Assembly: GCF_001693485.1 (NCBI RefSeq)
Contig: NZ_MAXC01000055.1
Coordinates: forward strand, 1 to 64,000
DNA: 64,000 bases
DNA from: Bradyrhizobium sp. LMTR 3
GTDB lineage: Bacteria > Pseudomonadota > Alphaproteobacteria > Rhizobiales > Xanthobacteraceae
Direction: 5' to 3'
Position numbers and translations under genes: made by a program. The notes under the pieces are model-generated. The model had not been told where the DNA came from. It ran no database searches and worked only from the letters and a program-made list of their open reading frames with translations. Positions 8,692-16,828 of this stretch are shown here, in pieces; position 1 is the stretch's first letter, and every line of letters starts with the position of its first letter.

Positions 8692-8908
8692 GGCGATAAG
8701 CGAAGGCCGCTTCTGCTGATCAGTCAAAAAGATTCGACTTCATAAAGAGAAGGTTTTGCCTGACTGGTGCATGAAGGCCACAATGAAGCCGGCCAAATTC
8801 GGGCTACCGTGGCGCGAAGAGGGATGCTTCTCGCTTTCCGCAATTTTGTTGGTCGCTGCCGGTCGCCATGGTTAGGGAGGAGGCTCAAAAACACACAAAG
8901 GTGTTCCG

Positions 8909-9337
8909 TCAAGTATTCAGGTAAGCTTTCAATGCAAGACGTGTAGTCGGTACAAGCCTGGGCTCTATCTCGGCAAGCTCCACCGGCTCTACGATAAGGA
9001 GAGATCCTTCCGTGATGGCCAGTGCATCCACTGGAATATCGCGCACGACGAAAAGGTATCCGTGGATCGTTCCTCCCTCGCTGTCGATGTCCTCACCTTC
9101 AAAGCTTCCTAGGTGCTCAAAGCGATCCGCTGGGACAAAATATCCGATCTCCTCGTGTAGCTCGCGAACCATGCATTCCAAGAAAGTTTCGCCGCCCTCG
9201 CGGTGACCACCAAATAGACCAATCTTACCCGGGTTGGTGATGCCGACAACATTGTCGCGCAATTGAAACAGGTAACGCCCAAAAGTATCAATGACGATCG
9301 CACCGGTAGTTTCGCGGTACCGCAACTGCTTGTCCGT
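8909..9337 (-). CDS. NUDIX hydrolase
   Basis: 142 aa from the ATG at 9335-9337, which has AAGGGA upstream; a longer start at 9397 is in frame but lacks a site. The Nudix box is complete at about residues 44-66: G-H-R-E-G-G-E, seven residues, then R-E-L-H-E-E-I-G. These residues bind Mg and cleave nucleoside diphosphates linked to another group. The preceding strand has GKIGLFGG. The substrate cannot be told from sequence; MutT-like cleaning of damaged nucleotides or sugar-nucleotide cleavage are both possible. It is monocistronic among unrelated small genes. Confidence 0.85.
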   Translation of the reverse strand, partial: TDKQLRYRETTGAIVIDTFGRYLFQLRDNVVGITNPGKIGLFGGHREGGETFLECMVRELHEEIGYFVPADRFEHLGSFEGEDIDSEGGTIHGYLFVVRDIPVDALAITEGSLLIVEPVELAEIEPRLVPTTRLALKAYLNT

Positions 9338-9678
9338 CATTTCGCAATCCCTTGCCACCACGCTCTTTGATCCCCTCCGATTTGCGCTCTCCGTCATGCG
9401 GCGCTTCCCGGAGTGATCAAATTATTCTGCTCGATGTCGCCTGCCCCGCCCCTGCATCGCAGTTTGTCGTGACCGAAAGTCGTGATGGCCTCGCAGCGAC
9501 CTATGCCTTGCGACGGCCCCTTAGCAAACAAGACCCGCTTCGCATAGGCCGATAGCGATTTCCGCGACGACGTGACCATCAAGGATGAGCATCAATTGAT
9601 GCCGCAGGCGTGATCTCGCTTACTCACTTCGCTCGATCAGATGGACAGACACACACGCTCCCCCGTTCGACAGTGCAT
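9338..9678. other. Intergenic stretch, nothing recognised
   Basis: It contains the start-side region of the NUDIX gene and no supported gene. Frames on both strands lack ribosome sites. I see no repeat or RNA gene. Confidence 0.4.
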
Positions 9679-9969
9679 TCATCGAGGCTTTGAGCTTCGA
9701 TTTAATTTTTCGAGCAATTGCAGAACCTCGGAGCTCACCTCAATTGTGTCTGCTGTCGGCAATTGCTTCTGGGAGGGACGCGGCGCCTGCTTTTCCATCT
9801 GCGCGCGGGATGCGGCTTGCGCCAACGCGAGAGCTGATGCCTTCCTCTCTGCGATGGCTAGGAGTATGAGGCCGATAACCATAGGAAATAGGCCGATGAA
9901 CTCCCAGTCGTCTATCGCAAAACATAGTACGAAACCGAGGATAAGAAGAGTTGCTCCAGCAATACGCAT
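9679..9969 (-). CDS. Small membrane protein with two helices, 96 aa
   Basis: The ATG at 9967-9969 lies after GGGG with a suitable gap; a GTG two codons earlier is an alternative, and a longer frame to 10056 adds an unlikely basic leader. Two adjacent membrane helices occupy about residues 3-18 (IAGATLLILGFVLCFA) and 24-41 (FIGLFPMVIGLILLAIAE). A helical cytoplasmic tail with SALALAQAASRAQMEKQ follows. I do not recognise the family. It resembles other short membrane proteins of this accessory stretch in design but not in sequence. Confidence 0.5.
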   Translation of the reverse strand: MRIAGATLLILGFVLCFAIDDWEFIGLFPMVIGLILLAIAERKASALALAQAASRAQMEKQAPRPSQKQLPTADTIEVSSEVLQLLEKLNRSSKPR

Positions 9970-10098
9970 CCTCACCCCAATAAAATTACTCAAAAACCCA
10001 GCATTTTTATTGGCTTTGGCGCGCCTCCACAAGCTTGGGCGGGTATTTGCGATCATTTGAGAACAGCCCGGCCGCCAGAAAGCGGCTGCGATCTTCTT

Positions 10099-10401
10099 TC
10101 ATCGCCACTGCGATTGCATGAATAATCTGCCAGGGAGAGCTTTTGTTTTCTTTGTGCCGCTTCGAATGCGCGTTTGGTGAAAATGTTCCGGTGAAATTGA
10201 ATCGGACCGCCAAGCTACCGATCTGGAAAAAAGCTGATTTCCGCGCTGACTTCGCGCGGGCCTCTTGGACGCCGCTGCCTGTTCGGCCCTTTGGACCGCT
10301 TCTCGCAACTTCAGCAATTCGGCCATCTGAACGGCGAGCGCGTGCGTAATAATAGCTGCCGCCCTCAGTTTTTCTAATGATGGACGCGATTCTACTGTCA
10401 C
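10099..10401 (-). CDS. Small hypothetical protein, 100 aa, paralogue-like to the gene at 21949
   Basis: The GTG at 10399-10401 is chosen because AAGGAG lies 7 bases upstream; the GTG at 10407 is too close to it. The N-terminal half contains the helix MAELLKLREAVQRAE. It lines up with MAEVQKLREMVRSAE in the 61-aa product at 21949, so the two are likely members of one small family. The second half is Arg/Ser-rich and less convincing, and the original stop may have been lost by a frameshift after about residue 50. Function unknown. Confidence 0.45.
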   Translation of the reverse strand: MTVESRPSLEKLRAAAIITHALAVQMAELLKLREAVQRAEQAAASKRPARSQRGNQLFSRSVAWRSDSISPEHFHQTRIRSGTKKTKALPGRLFMQSQWR

Positions 10402-10725
10402 GGGCACACTCCTTAAGGAAGTGTGAGCCTTACCGAATCGCGAATTACGTGTCGATCAGCGCTCACGTTTAACCCTACCAGTGAACGTTAATTCAGCGGT
10501 ACCGCTTCAATGCCCGCAATTAAGCCCGTTGTTGAAGGGCCGTGGCCGGAAGTTCTTGTATGAAGCGGCGTATTCAGCCCCAACCTTCCTAGGTATAAAA
10601 ATACCTCCATCGCAACTTCCGCGCGCTGTTCCATCCGCGAGCGGCAAATCGTACCGCACATTTAAATTGTCTGCTTTATGATTATGATTTAATATGCTCT
10701 GAATTAATTGAGTGGGAATTGCGCC
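10402..10725. promoter_or_regulatory. Intergenic region with AT-rich motif upstream of the glycine-rich peptide gene
   Basis: No gene is supported. The last 60 bases are AT-rich and contain ATTTAATATGCT at 10687-10698 and TTAATTGAGTG at 10704-10714, ending 12 bases before the ATG at 10726. The same two words, in the same order and at nearly the same distance from the start codon, precede rfbA (15861-15914). This could be a shared operator or a target of a silencer such as MucR or H-NS. Confidence 0.45.
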
Positions 10726-11166
10726 ATGCCGAACGACATCGAGATCGAAGATCGCCGCAAATTTCTGATTTCTTGCGGGAGGTTCGCCGCAGTAACTCCG
10801 CCGGCTATGACTTTACTTCTGTCCACTTCATTGACATCAACGGCGATTGCCCGGTCTGGCCATTCTGGCAATCACGGCCGGCCAGAACATTCCTTTTTCG
10901 ACAATGATCCCGATCCCCCCGGCGACAAGAAAATCTCCGATAACAAGAGCCCGCGTGAGGAACAAGCGAGGCACGGAGACGGCAATCACGCCTCCCTCGG
11001 TGGAGGCGGCGGTGGCGGTGGCGGCGGTGGCAGTGACGGTAGTGGTTCAGGAGCGAATGCCTCGAGAGGCGGAAGTTCGGGCGGCTCTCGCGGCGGTGGC
11101 GGCTCAAGCGCGCTCTATGGTGGCGGTGAAGACGATAGATGGCGGAGAGGCAGCAGGCCCCGATAG
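10726..11166 (+). CDS. Glycine-rich secreted peptide precursor with Tat-like leader (copy 1)
   Basis: 146 aa from the ATG at 10726. Residues about 10-14 are R-R-K-F-L, followed by SCGRFAAVTPPAMTLLLST, a hydrophobic segment with a conserved cysteine and a PP pair, and then TAIARSG, a plausible cleavage point (AIA). The mature part is hydrophilic, rich in Gly, Ser, Asp and Arg, with an 11-glycine run near the middle and several further Gly clusters. The leader matches copy 2 at 11912 almost residue for residue while the cores differ. A conserved leader with a variable core is typical of precursors of processed or modified peptides, or of Tat-exported small proteins. The kinase and nucleotidyltransferase genes lie about 0.9 kb downstream. 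Confidence 0.65.
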   Translation: MPNDIEIEDRRKFLISCGRFAAVTPPAMTLLLSTSLTSTAIARSGHSGNHGRPEHSFFDNDPDPPGDKKISDNKSPREEQARHGDGNHASLGGGGGGGGGGGSDGSGSGANASRGGSSGGSRGGGGSSALYGGGEDDRWRRGSRPR

Positions 11167-11666
11167 GTGGAGGTGTTGGGCGCCGTCCTCGTTGCGGGCA
11201 ACAGCGTTTCCTTCCAGCGGGCTCGCTAAAGCATAGTGCCGACTATGGAAACAGAGGTCAGACGTAACTAGCAATTGCGCTGCGCCCCCTTGAATCGCTG
11301 ACACCAGACTGCGCACTCAGGAAAACGGTTGCTGCCTGCAGCGCCGGCGATGATCACCGCCCAAAGTGTAACAATCATCGTGATAAGAGACTGCTTAAGC
11401 CTTGCACTGGTCGTCGGCGCAAGATCCGTTTCTTCCGGTCCGAGGGTTGTTTTTATTTCGAATGCCAGTGCCGCCGTACGTTGCCATTACACCAGAATTT
11501 GGTGAACGGTGTACACACGTTTGGCGCCTCCTGACTGAAGTGGCTGTTACGAGTTTAAGCAAGCGCTGGCGAGCCGCGGAACGTCATCAGTATATTGCGG
11601 CTACCTCAACTCGCGGGTTGTCGAGAAGCGTGCGTTCAGCAGCTTGGTCTGGATCGACAGGAGTGC
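11167..11666. other. Non-coding gap between the two peptide genes
   Basis: The two peptide genes converge on this 500-bp gap. Frames here lack ribosome sites and protein-like sequence. I found no repeat or RNA gene. Transcription terminators for both genes may lie inside, but I cannot point to one with confidence. Confidence 0.4.
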
Positions 11667-11912
11667 CTAGAACAACCAGTCAAGGAACCGCTCAAGCCAG
11701 TTAGGCAGATCGGGCCGCTGATGGGGTCTTCCACCTCCCCCACCGCTGCCGGAGCGTGCAATCGCATCGGAATTCAGTGAAGTTGATAGTAACAGGGTCA
11801 CAGCGGGAGGCGTAACGACGGCAAATCTGCCGCATGCCGCCAGAAACTTCCGCCTGTCAGCATCGAGCTCTAGCTCCGCGTTGAGGACCGGCCCATCAGT
11901 ATTCTTGTTCAT
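11667..11912 (-). CDS. Glycine-rich secreted peptide precursor with Tat-like leader (copy 2)
   Basis: 81 aa from the ATG at 11910-11912, preceded by GGAG 8 bases upstream; a longer frame to 11969 has no site. After an acidic start the leader runs D-R-R-K-F-L-A-A-C-G-R-F-A, then VVTPPAVTLLLSTSL and DAIARSG, nearly the same as copy 1. The mature part is only about 30 residues: a five-glycine run, a Pro/Arg segment (RPHQRPDLP) and an aromatic end (NWLERFLDWLF) that differs wholly from copy 1. The gene is divergent from the PqqD-HPr-kinase gene starting at 12051, with an AT-rich 138-bp region between them. Confidence 0.65.
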   Translation of the reverse strand: MNKNTDGPVLNAELELDADRRKFLAACGRFAVVTPPAVTLLLSTSLNSDAIARSGSGGGGGRPHQRPDLPNWLERFLDWLF

Positions 11913-12050
11913 GGCTTGGGCTCCATCTTTATTTGAGCGGACCGTGTCAAGTTCCCGCTCTACTTCCAATTTACTCGATTTAAATTTTCGGCTTAAATAA
12001 TGTCAACTTCATCGCGAAGATTATTTTGACGCACCCTTGTGGAGCCCTGC

Positions 12051-13190
12051 GTGACATTCAGACCAGACCTGATGGAATCCGGGCCTGACAGCCCGATTCT
12101 ACTGCGTCCAGCCGCAGACGCATCGTTCGCGTTGATTGATGATCGACCGGTCCTGTTCAGCGAGAAAAGCCAGCAGATCTATGAGCTAAATCAGATCAGC
12201 GCTTACCTGTGGTGCAAACTTCTTGACCAGAATAAACTCGAAACGATTGCTGATGAGCTAAGCGAACTTGGGCTCGGCCGCGAGCAGGCGCGTAGTGTTC
12301 TGAGTCAAGCCCTGCAACAATGGCTTGATTTGGAACTTGTAGAAATGGAATGGAGGCTTCCATTTGCCAGCGCGCTCCAGACCCGATTAGCGCAGCGAGC
12401 AATCAGCATCAGAGCCTCTAACGAAGCATTGATCAAGTCTCTTGAGCCGCTCTTTTGCGACTTGAACCCGGGACGCGATCAAGCGGATATCACAATCGAA
12501 GTTGTAGAAGTCGGGGACGAGGCTCTCTTCCGCAACTGCAGAAAGAGCATCACTCGATGTCCCATCAACAGTTTGGCTCCTGCGATCAAGGCCGACCTCA
12601 CTGAGCGTATCATTCTACAGGATCGGCCTGATTTCGCTCTGCATGCTGCTTCGCTGGTGTTTGGCGATAAAGGACTGCTCTTATGCGGGCAGCCGGGCAC
12701 CGGTAAATCGACCCTCGCGCTTCAGTTAGTCAGTGACGAGTACCGATATTGCGGTGATGACGTCGTCATGATTTCTCCAAACGGTCTTGCGCAAGGGCTT
12801 CTCTTCGCGCCAACCATCAAGCCGGGCACTTGGGAGGCGATTTCGAAAGCTCGCGACGATTTAAGTCATGCCACTGCCCATGACCGCACAGACGGCATAC
12901 GCGTCCGGTATCTACCTGTAGCAGATGTGCATAAGGGAAGCTTTCAGGTCGAGTGGATTATCTTTCTCAAGAGAGTTGACGGGACGTCGGCAGAACTGAC
13001 GCCCCTTGGACAAATCGAATCCATGCAGCGAGTGATCAACGGGTCTTTCGCTGCCAACGGCAAACTATCTCTGGCGGGGTTTGCAGCGCTGAAGAAAATA
13101 ATCGGTGGGGCCGGATTATTTGAGCTGACCTATGCGGAGGCTGCTGACGCAGGACGTAAGCTGAGAGGTCTTCGTCATGGTTTTTCCTAG
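12051..13190 (+). CDS. PqqD-like domain fused to HPr-kinase-like domain
   Basis: 379 aa from a GTG that has GGAG 6 bases upstream; the GTG at 12039 is the alternative. Residues about 15-100 resemble PqqD: VLFSEKSQQIYELNQISAYLW followed by a winged-helix-like segment ending near LVEME. PqqD domains bind the leader of a precursor peptide. Residues about 198-330 resemble HPr serine kinase, with LHAASLVF, a Walker A loop GQPGTGKST at 213-221 and Y-C-G-D-D-V-V at 233-239, where the Asp pair matches the catalytic region. NCBI describes an HPr-rel-A system in which such kinases and PqqD proteins are separate; here they are one chain. The next gene overlaps by 14 bp. A peptide-modifying kinase is the natural reading but is inference. 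Confidence 0.75.
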   Translation: MTFRPDLMESGPDSPILLRPAADASFALIDDRPVLFSEKSQQIYELNQISAYLWCKLLDQNKLETIADELSELGLGREQARSVLSQALQQWLDLELVEMEWRLPFASALQTRLAQRAISIRASNEALIKSLEPLFCDLNPGRDQADITIEVVEVGDEALFRNCRKSITRCPINSLAPAIKADLTERIILQDRPDFALHAASLVFGDKGLLLCGQPGTGKSTLALQLVSDEYRYCGDDVVMISPNGLAQGLLFAPTIKPGTWEAISKARDDLSHATAHDRTDGIRVRYLPVADVHKGSFQVEWIIFLKRVDGTSAELTPLGQIESMQRVINGSFAANGKLSLAGFAALKKIIGGAGLFELTYAEAADAGRKLRGLRHGFS

Positions 13191-14253
13191 CAGCACTCTG
13201 GTCAAGCTCTGCCAATGTCTCGGAGGCGAAGCGCCCAGCAACCTGGATTGGGTGGCCGTGTTGGAACTAGCCAACAATACGCTAACTACCCCCTCCTTGA
13301 TCGATCTGGTTGATCGACCTGATCGATCAGTTCCCGAGGATGTTAAGGCTTTCGTTCGAGAAATCTACCGGCGAAACGCGCTCCGGAACGACCTCTTGAG
13401 GGCTCAATTGGAAGAGGCGGTCGCGGCGCTTAATGAACGGGACGTGATACCGTTGCTGCTAAAGGGCTCAGCAATCCTCGCAACATCCGCTCCTGAACGC
13501 CGCGCAACCCGAATCATGGCTGATCTCGACATATTGGTCGAACCCGATCAGATGGAGACGGCCCTGCGCGCGCTCTCCGGCCTCGATTATCAGTCCCATT
13601 TTCGAACCCCGCCGGAGAGCAGAAAGCAATACACGGAGCTAAAGCGACCGCGCGATGTCGGTATGATAGACCTACATCAAGCAGCGCCAGGTCCAGATTA
13701 TTTCTATCGTTCTTCTGGAAAATTGCTTGAACATTGCATGCCCGTATCGGTTGGCCGCGGGGCCGCTTATCTTCCGACACCGACTTTTCAAGCTTTCATG
13801 CTGATCATTCACGACCAATTTCAGGATCATGATTACTGGGTCGGCGAAGTAGATGTGCGACATCTGGTCGAGTTGAGAGACTTGGCTAACGCGGCGCAAG
13901 GAATAGACTGGAACCGCCTGATGTCATTTGCTCCGGGCCGCTTGGCACGAAACGCCATCGCAAAACAGCTAATAGCCCTGGCAGAATTTTTTGACGTTGA
14001 CGTCCCTGTTGAACTTCGCAAACTGTTCATTCCACAGCTTCAGTTTAGAAGGCTATTGCTGCAGTCCCGTTTCCCTCTTGCACGTTGGCCCCTCCTCGCG
14101 GTTGCGATTCTTGACTACGGAAACTACAGGAAGGAGCTTGGAGCAGAATATCAGACTGATAGCCGAAGAAACGTAACGTTGACCTTGCCACGAGCCGATA
14201 CGCTGCGGCATTTCTTCGGACTCGTTGGCAATCACCGCATCGGGAAAGTGTAA
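13177..14253 (+). CDS. Nucleotidyltransferase-family protein (NTP_transf_5 type)
   Basis: 358 aa, ATG overlapping the kinase gene by 14 bp, so translation is probably coupled. Residues 93-98 read LLLKGS and residues 112-121 read R-I-M-A-D-L-D-I-L-V. The pair of Asp residues (116, 118) after a K-G-S turn is the metal-binding site of this uncharacterised nucleotidyltransferase family (PF14907), which recurs beside PqqD/HprK-like genes in RiPP and exopolysaccharide loci. Further points include DLHQAAPGPDYFYR and HDQFQDHDYWVGEVDVRHLVEL, a helical region with many His and Asp residues. The acceptor could be the peptide, a sugar or a small metabolite. The rfb genes start downstream in the opposite direction. 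Confidence 0.7.
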   Translation: MVFPSSTLVKLCQCLGGEAPSNLDWVAVLELANNTLTTPSLIDLVDRPDRSVPEDVKAFVREIYRRNALRNDLLRAQLEEAVAALNERDVIPLLLKGSAILATSAPERRATRIMADLDILVEPDQMETALRALSGLDYQSHFRTPPESRKQYTELKRPRDVGMIDLHQAAPGPDYFYRSSGKLLEHCMPVSVGRGAAYLPTPTFQAFMLIIHDQFQDHDYWVGEVDVRHLVELRDLANAAQGIDWNRLMSFAPGRLARNAIAKQLIALAEFFDVDVPVELRKLFIPQLQFRRLLLQSRFPLARWPLLAVAILDYGNYRKELGAEYQTDSRRNVTLTLPRADTLRHFFGLVGNHRIGKV

Positions 14254-14331
14254 TGGCGGGACGCTCGACTTGGCCTCGTATTCGAACTGCCTGGGCGACC
14301 CAGAAAAGGCAGGCCGAGCCTGACGCGCCGT

Positions 14332-15246
14332 CTATCGAGGGGTTGAAACGTCATCTGCTCCTACGAAGCCGTCAAGTTCCGGCGCCAATGCATCTCGCCA
14401 ATTCGGCATTACCACACCAAATTCGTCCTTGAGACGAGACAGGTCGAGGCGCGAATTGCTTGGCCGTTTGGCCTTCGTCGGAAAATCGGCAGTTGCGATT
14501 GGAACAACGGTTTCGACTTCGAGTTTAACGCCGCGGTATCTCAGACCTTCGACAATGGCGCTTGCAAATTCGTGCCAGCTAGTTTCCCCAGCACAAACGA
14601 GATTGACCACGCCACCCTTCCGCGCGAGCAGATCGTTCAGGTTCGCGAGGTTCGGCAGCACGATGTCGGCAACCGCATGACTAATCGCTCGAGCCGTCGT
14701 TGGCGCTCCGATTTGATCTGCGACGATGCGCAGCTCCTTGCGCTCGCAGGCCAGCCGCGCGATGGTACGGAGGAAGTTGGTACCCTTGGCGGCGTATACC
14801 CAAGACGTGCGCGCGATCAGATGCGGTCCACCGGCCGCCATGATTGCCATGTCCCCTGCAAGCTTGCTCGCGCCATAGACCGAGATTGGGCCCGTGGGGC
14901 TGTCCTCGCGACGCGGCGCATCACCGGAGCCGTCAAAAACGTAGTCTGTTGAGAAGTGAACGAGCGGCACGCGGTGCTTAGCCGCCCATTGCGCGATGAC
15001 CTCGGGCCCTTTGGCATTAACAAGGAACGCAAGCTCGCGCTGCTCCTCGGCACGATCAACGGCGGTATAGGCGGCCGGATTTACGATGAGATCGGGTCTG
15101 AAATGCTCGAGCCGGTCCGTTAACGTTTCCGGTTTCGACAGATCAAATTCGGAAGACGAAGGCGCTATAATCGTGCCTTGGCCAGTTAACAAGGGGCGCA
15201 ATGCGCCGCCGACCTGGCCGCTCACTCCCGTCAACAAGATCCGCAT
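14332..15246 (-). CDS. rfbD: dTDP-4-dehydrorhamnose reductase
   Basis: 304 aa. It carries out the last step of dTDP-L-rhamnose synthesis, NAD(P)H reduction of dTDP-4-keto-L-rhamnose. The N-terminus has the Rossmann motif (LLTGVSGQVGGAL). NPAAYTAVDRAEEQ, the STDYVFDG strand and Y-G-A-S-K-L-A-G (Tyr/Lys catalytic pair) are in the expected places. Its start overlaps the rfbC stop by one base (TGATG), so the two leftward genes are one operon. Length is normal. The product feeds O-antigen or other rhamnose-containing polysaccharide. Its neighbours rfbA and rfbB run the other way from a shared intergenic region. Confidence 0.93.
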   Translation of the reverse strand: MRILLTGVSGQVGGALRPLLTGQGTIIAPSSSEFDLSKPETLTDRLEHFRPDLIVNPAAYTAVDRAEEQRELAFLVNAKGPEVIAQWAAKHRVPLVHFSTDYVFDGSGDAPRREDSPTGPISVYGASKLAGDMAIMAAGGPHLIARTSWVYAAKGTNFLRTIARLACERKELRIVADQIGAPTTARAISHAVADIVLPNLANLNDLLARKGGVVNLVCAGETSWHEFASAIVEGLRYRGVKLEVETVVPIATADFPTKAKRPSNSRLDLSRLKDEFGVVMPNWRDALAPELDGFVGADDVSTPR

Positions 15247-15800
15247 CAGGTTTGCCCATACATCGGCAGATTCTTGACGTCTTTCAGTAGCGGGGCATCG
15301 GCATCTTTGGCTGAAAGCGAGGGAGCATCAATGCCCCAATTTATACCGATCGCGGGGTCGTTCCAGCGGATGGAGACTTCGTCCTTGGGGCTGTAAAGAT
15401 CGTCACACTTGTAGAAGAAGTCTGCGGTCTCAGATAGGACGACAAAGCCATGTGCGAAGCCACGAGGAACCCACAATTGCCGTCGGTTCTCCTCGCTTAA
15501 TTCTACGGCAACATGGTGTCCGAAACGCGGGCTCCCCACCCGCACATCCACCGCCACATCCAGAACCCGGCCGCGCAATGCAGTAACGAGCTTACCTTGG
15601 GTGAAGGGGTTTTGCAGGTGTAGCCCACGCAACACTCCATGGCTGGAGCGGGACATGTTGTCCTGCACAAATGGAAGGCTAATGCCGTGCTCTGAATAAC
15701 GCGGCAATTGGTAGGTTTCCAGGAAGAAACCGCGTTGGTCGCCAAACAGCCTCGGCTCCAGGATTAGGACTTCGGGAAGCGCTGTCGCAATAACGTTCAT
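15246..15800 (-). CDS. rfbC: dTDP-4-dehydrorhamnose 3,5-epimerase
   Basis: 184 aa, a typical length. The enzyme inverts C3 and C5 of dTDP-4-keto-6-deoxyglucose. The sequence shows LEPRLFGDQRGFFLETY, QDNMSRSSHGVLRGLHLQ (catalytic His in LRGLH) and QGKLV, then the cupin core with V-D-V-R-V-G-S-P and W-V-P-R-G-F-A-H-G-F. The residue after the catalytic His is Leu where most homologues have Tyr, a small variation. The gene is divergent from rfbA across an AT-rich promoter region and forms an operon with rfbD. Confidence 0.93.
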   Translation of the reverse strand: MNVIATALPEVLILEPRLFGDQRGFFLETYQLPRYSEHGISLPFVQDNMSRSSHGVLRGLHLQNPFTQGKLVTALRGRVLDVAVDVRVGSPRFGHHVAVELSEENRRQLWVPRGFAHGFVVLSETADFFYKCDDLYSPKDEVSIRWNDPAIGINWGIDAPSLSAKDADAPLLKDVKNLPMYGQT

Positions 15801-15860
15801 CTTGTCCGGCCAAGCAACATTTCACGTTAGCCAAATACCAAATTTATCCAACCAACACCA

Positions 15861-15914
15861 TTTAATATGCTAGATTAAATGTGCTATATTTAATGTGATT
15901 TAGTTAATTGAATG
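15861..15914 (+). promoter_or_regulatory. AT-rich regulatory region upstream of rfbA sharing words with the peptide gene
   Basis: It contains ATTTAATATGCT at 15861-15872, two further ATTAAATGTG/ATTTAATGTG copies, and TTAATTGAATG at 15904-15914, ending 13 bases before the rfbA ATG. The first and last words also occur at 10687 and 10704 in front of the glycine-rich peptide gene. The repeated ATTTAAT words suit binding by an AT-preferring regulator such as MucR/Ros or H-NS. No direct proof. Confidence 0.45.
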
Positions 15915-15926
15915 TGTGAGGGGCCT

Positions 15927-16802
15927 ATGAAGGGCATTATTCTCGCCGGAGGCACGGGTTCACGCCTCTATCCGGTGACGACAGTTGTTTCGAAACAACT
16001 GCTTCCGGTCTTCGACAAGCCGATGATCTACTATCCTCTCTCGACCCTCATGCTGGGCGGAATCCAGGACATCCTGATCATCTCTACCCCCCAGGACAAG
16101 CCGCTATTCGAGCGCCTTTTGGGTGACGGCTCACAGATCGGGGTGCGTTTTTCCTACCTTACACAGGCGTCTCCGCGAGGGATAGCGGATGCCTTCATCG
16201 TCGGTCGCGATTTCGTCGGCAATGATCCGGTTGCGCTGGTGCTTGGCGACAACATCTTCTATGGCAACGGCCTGGCTGAGCTGCTCTTGAATGCGACTGC
16301 CCGTAGGAAGGGCGCGACCGTCTTCGGTTATGTCGTCAAGACGCCCGAGCAATATGGCGTCATTGAACTCGATGGCAGCGGCCGCGCGCTCTCCATCGAG
16401 GAAAAGCCGAAGCAGCCAAAGTCAAATTTGGCCGTCACAGGACTATATTTTTACGACAATGACGTTCTGAAGATTGCTGCCGAGCTCAAGCCATCGGCGC
16501 GCGGCGAGCTCGAGATCACCGACGTCAACAAGACTTATATGGAGCGCGGCGATCTCTATGTGCAGGCGCTAGGCCGTGGCTTTGCTTGGCTCGACACCGG
16601 GACGCATTCCTCTCTCGTAGAGGCCAGCAACTTCGTCCAGGTCCTCGAGCAACGCCAGGGCCTGCGCATTGCATGCCCGGAAGAAATCGCGCTGCGGCAG
16701 GGCTACATCTCGCTCGAAGCCTTTGAGGCTTTGGCCGAGAGGACCGCCAAAAGCAGCTATGGCGAGTATCTGAAATCTGTAGCCGCTTCCTTCAAACGGT
16801 AG
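15927..16802 (+). CDS. rfbA: Glucose-1-phosphate thymidylyltransferase
   Basis: 291 aa from the ATG at 15927, just after a GAGGGG ribosome site; the longer frame from 15912 starts upstream of that site. The enzyme joins dTTP and glucose-1-phosphate, the first step to dTDP-rhamnose. The signature G-G-T-G-S-R-L-Y-P at residues 8-16 binds the nucleotide. VSKQLLPVFDKPMIYYPLS, VLGDNIFYG and the EEKPKQPKSNLAVTGLYFYD segment are all standard. RfbA and rfbB are 26 bp apart and co-directional, so one operon. The product is shared with the divergent rfbCD pair. Confidence 0.95.
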   Translation: MKGIILAGGTGSRLYPVTTVVSKQLLPVFDKPMIYYPLSTLMLGGIQDILIISTPQDKPLFERLLGDGSQIGVRFSYLTQASPRGIADAFIVGRDFVGNDPVALVLGDNIFYGNGLAELLLNATARRKGATVFGYVVKTPEQYGVIELDGSGRALSIEEKPKQPKSNLAVTGLYFYDNDVLKIAAELKPSARGELEITDVNKTYMERGDLYVQALGRGFAWLDTGTHSSLVEASNFVQVLEQRQGLRIACPEEIALRQGYISLEAFEALAERTAKSSYGEYLKSVAASFKR

Positions 16803-16828
16803 ATGCGGACCATAGGGGCAAACTGATC

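Noticed and set aside
10007..10213. Leftward 68-codon ORF
   Set aside because: Starts at a TTG with no ribosome site and overlaps the gene at 10099. Part of it reads well, so a decayed gene is possible, but I cannot support it.
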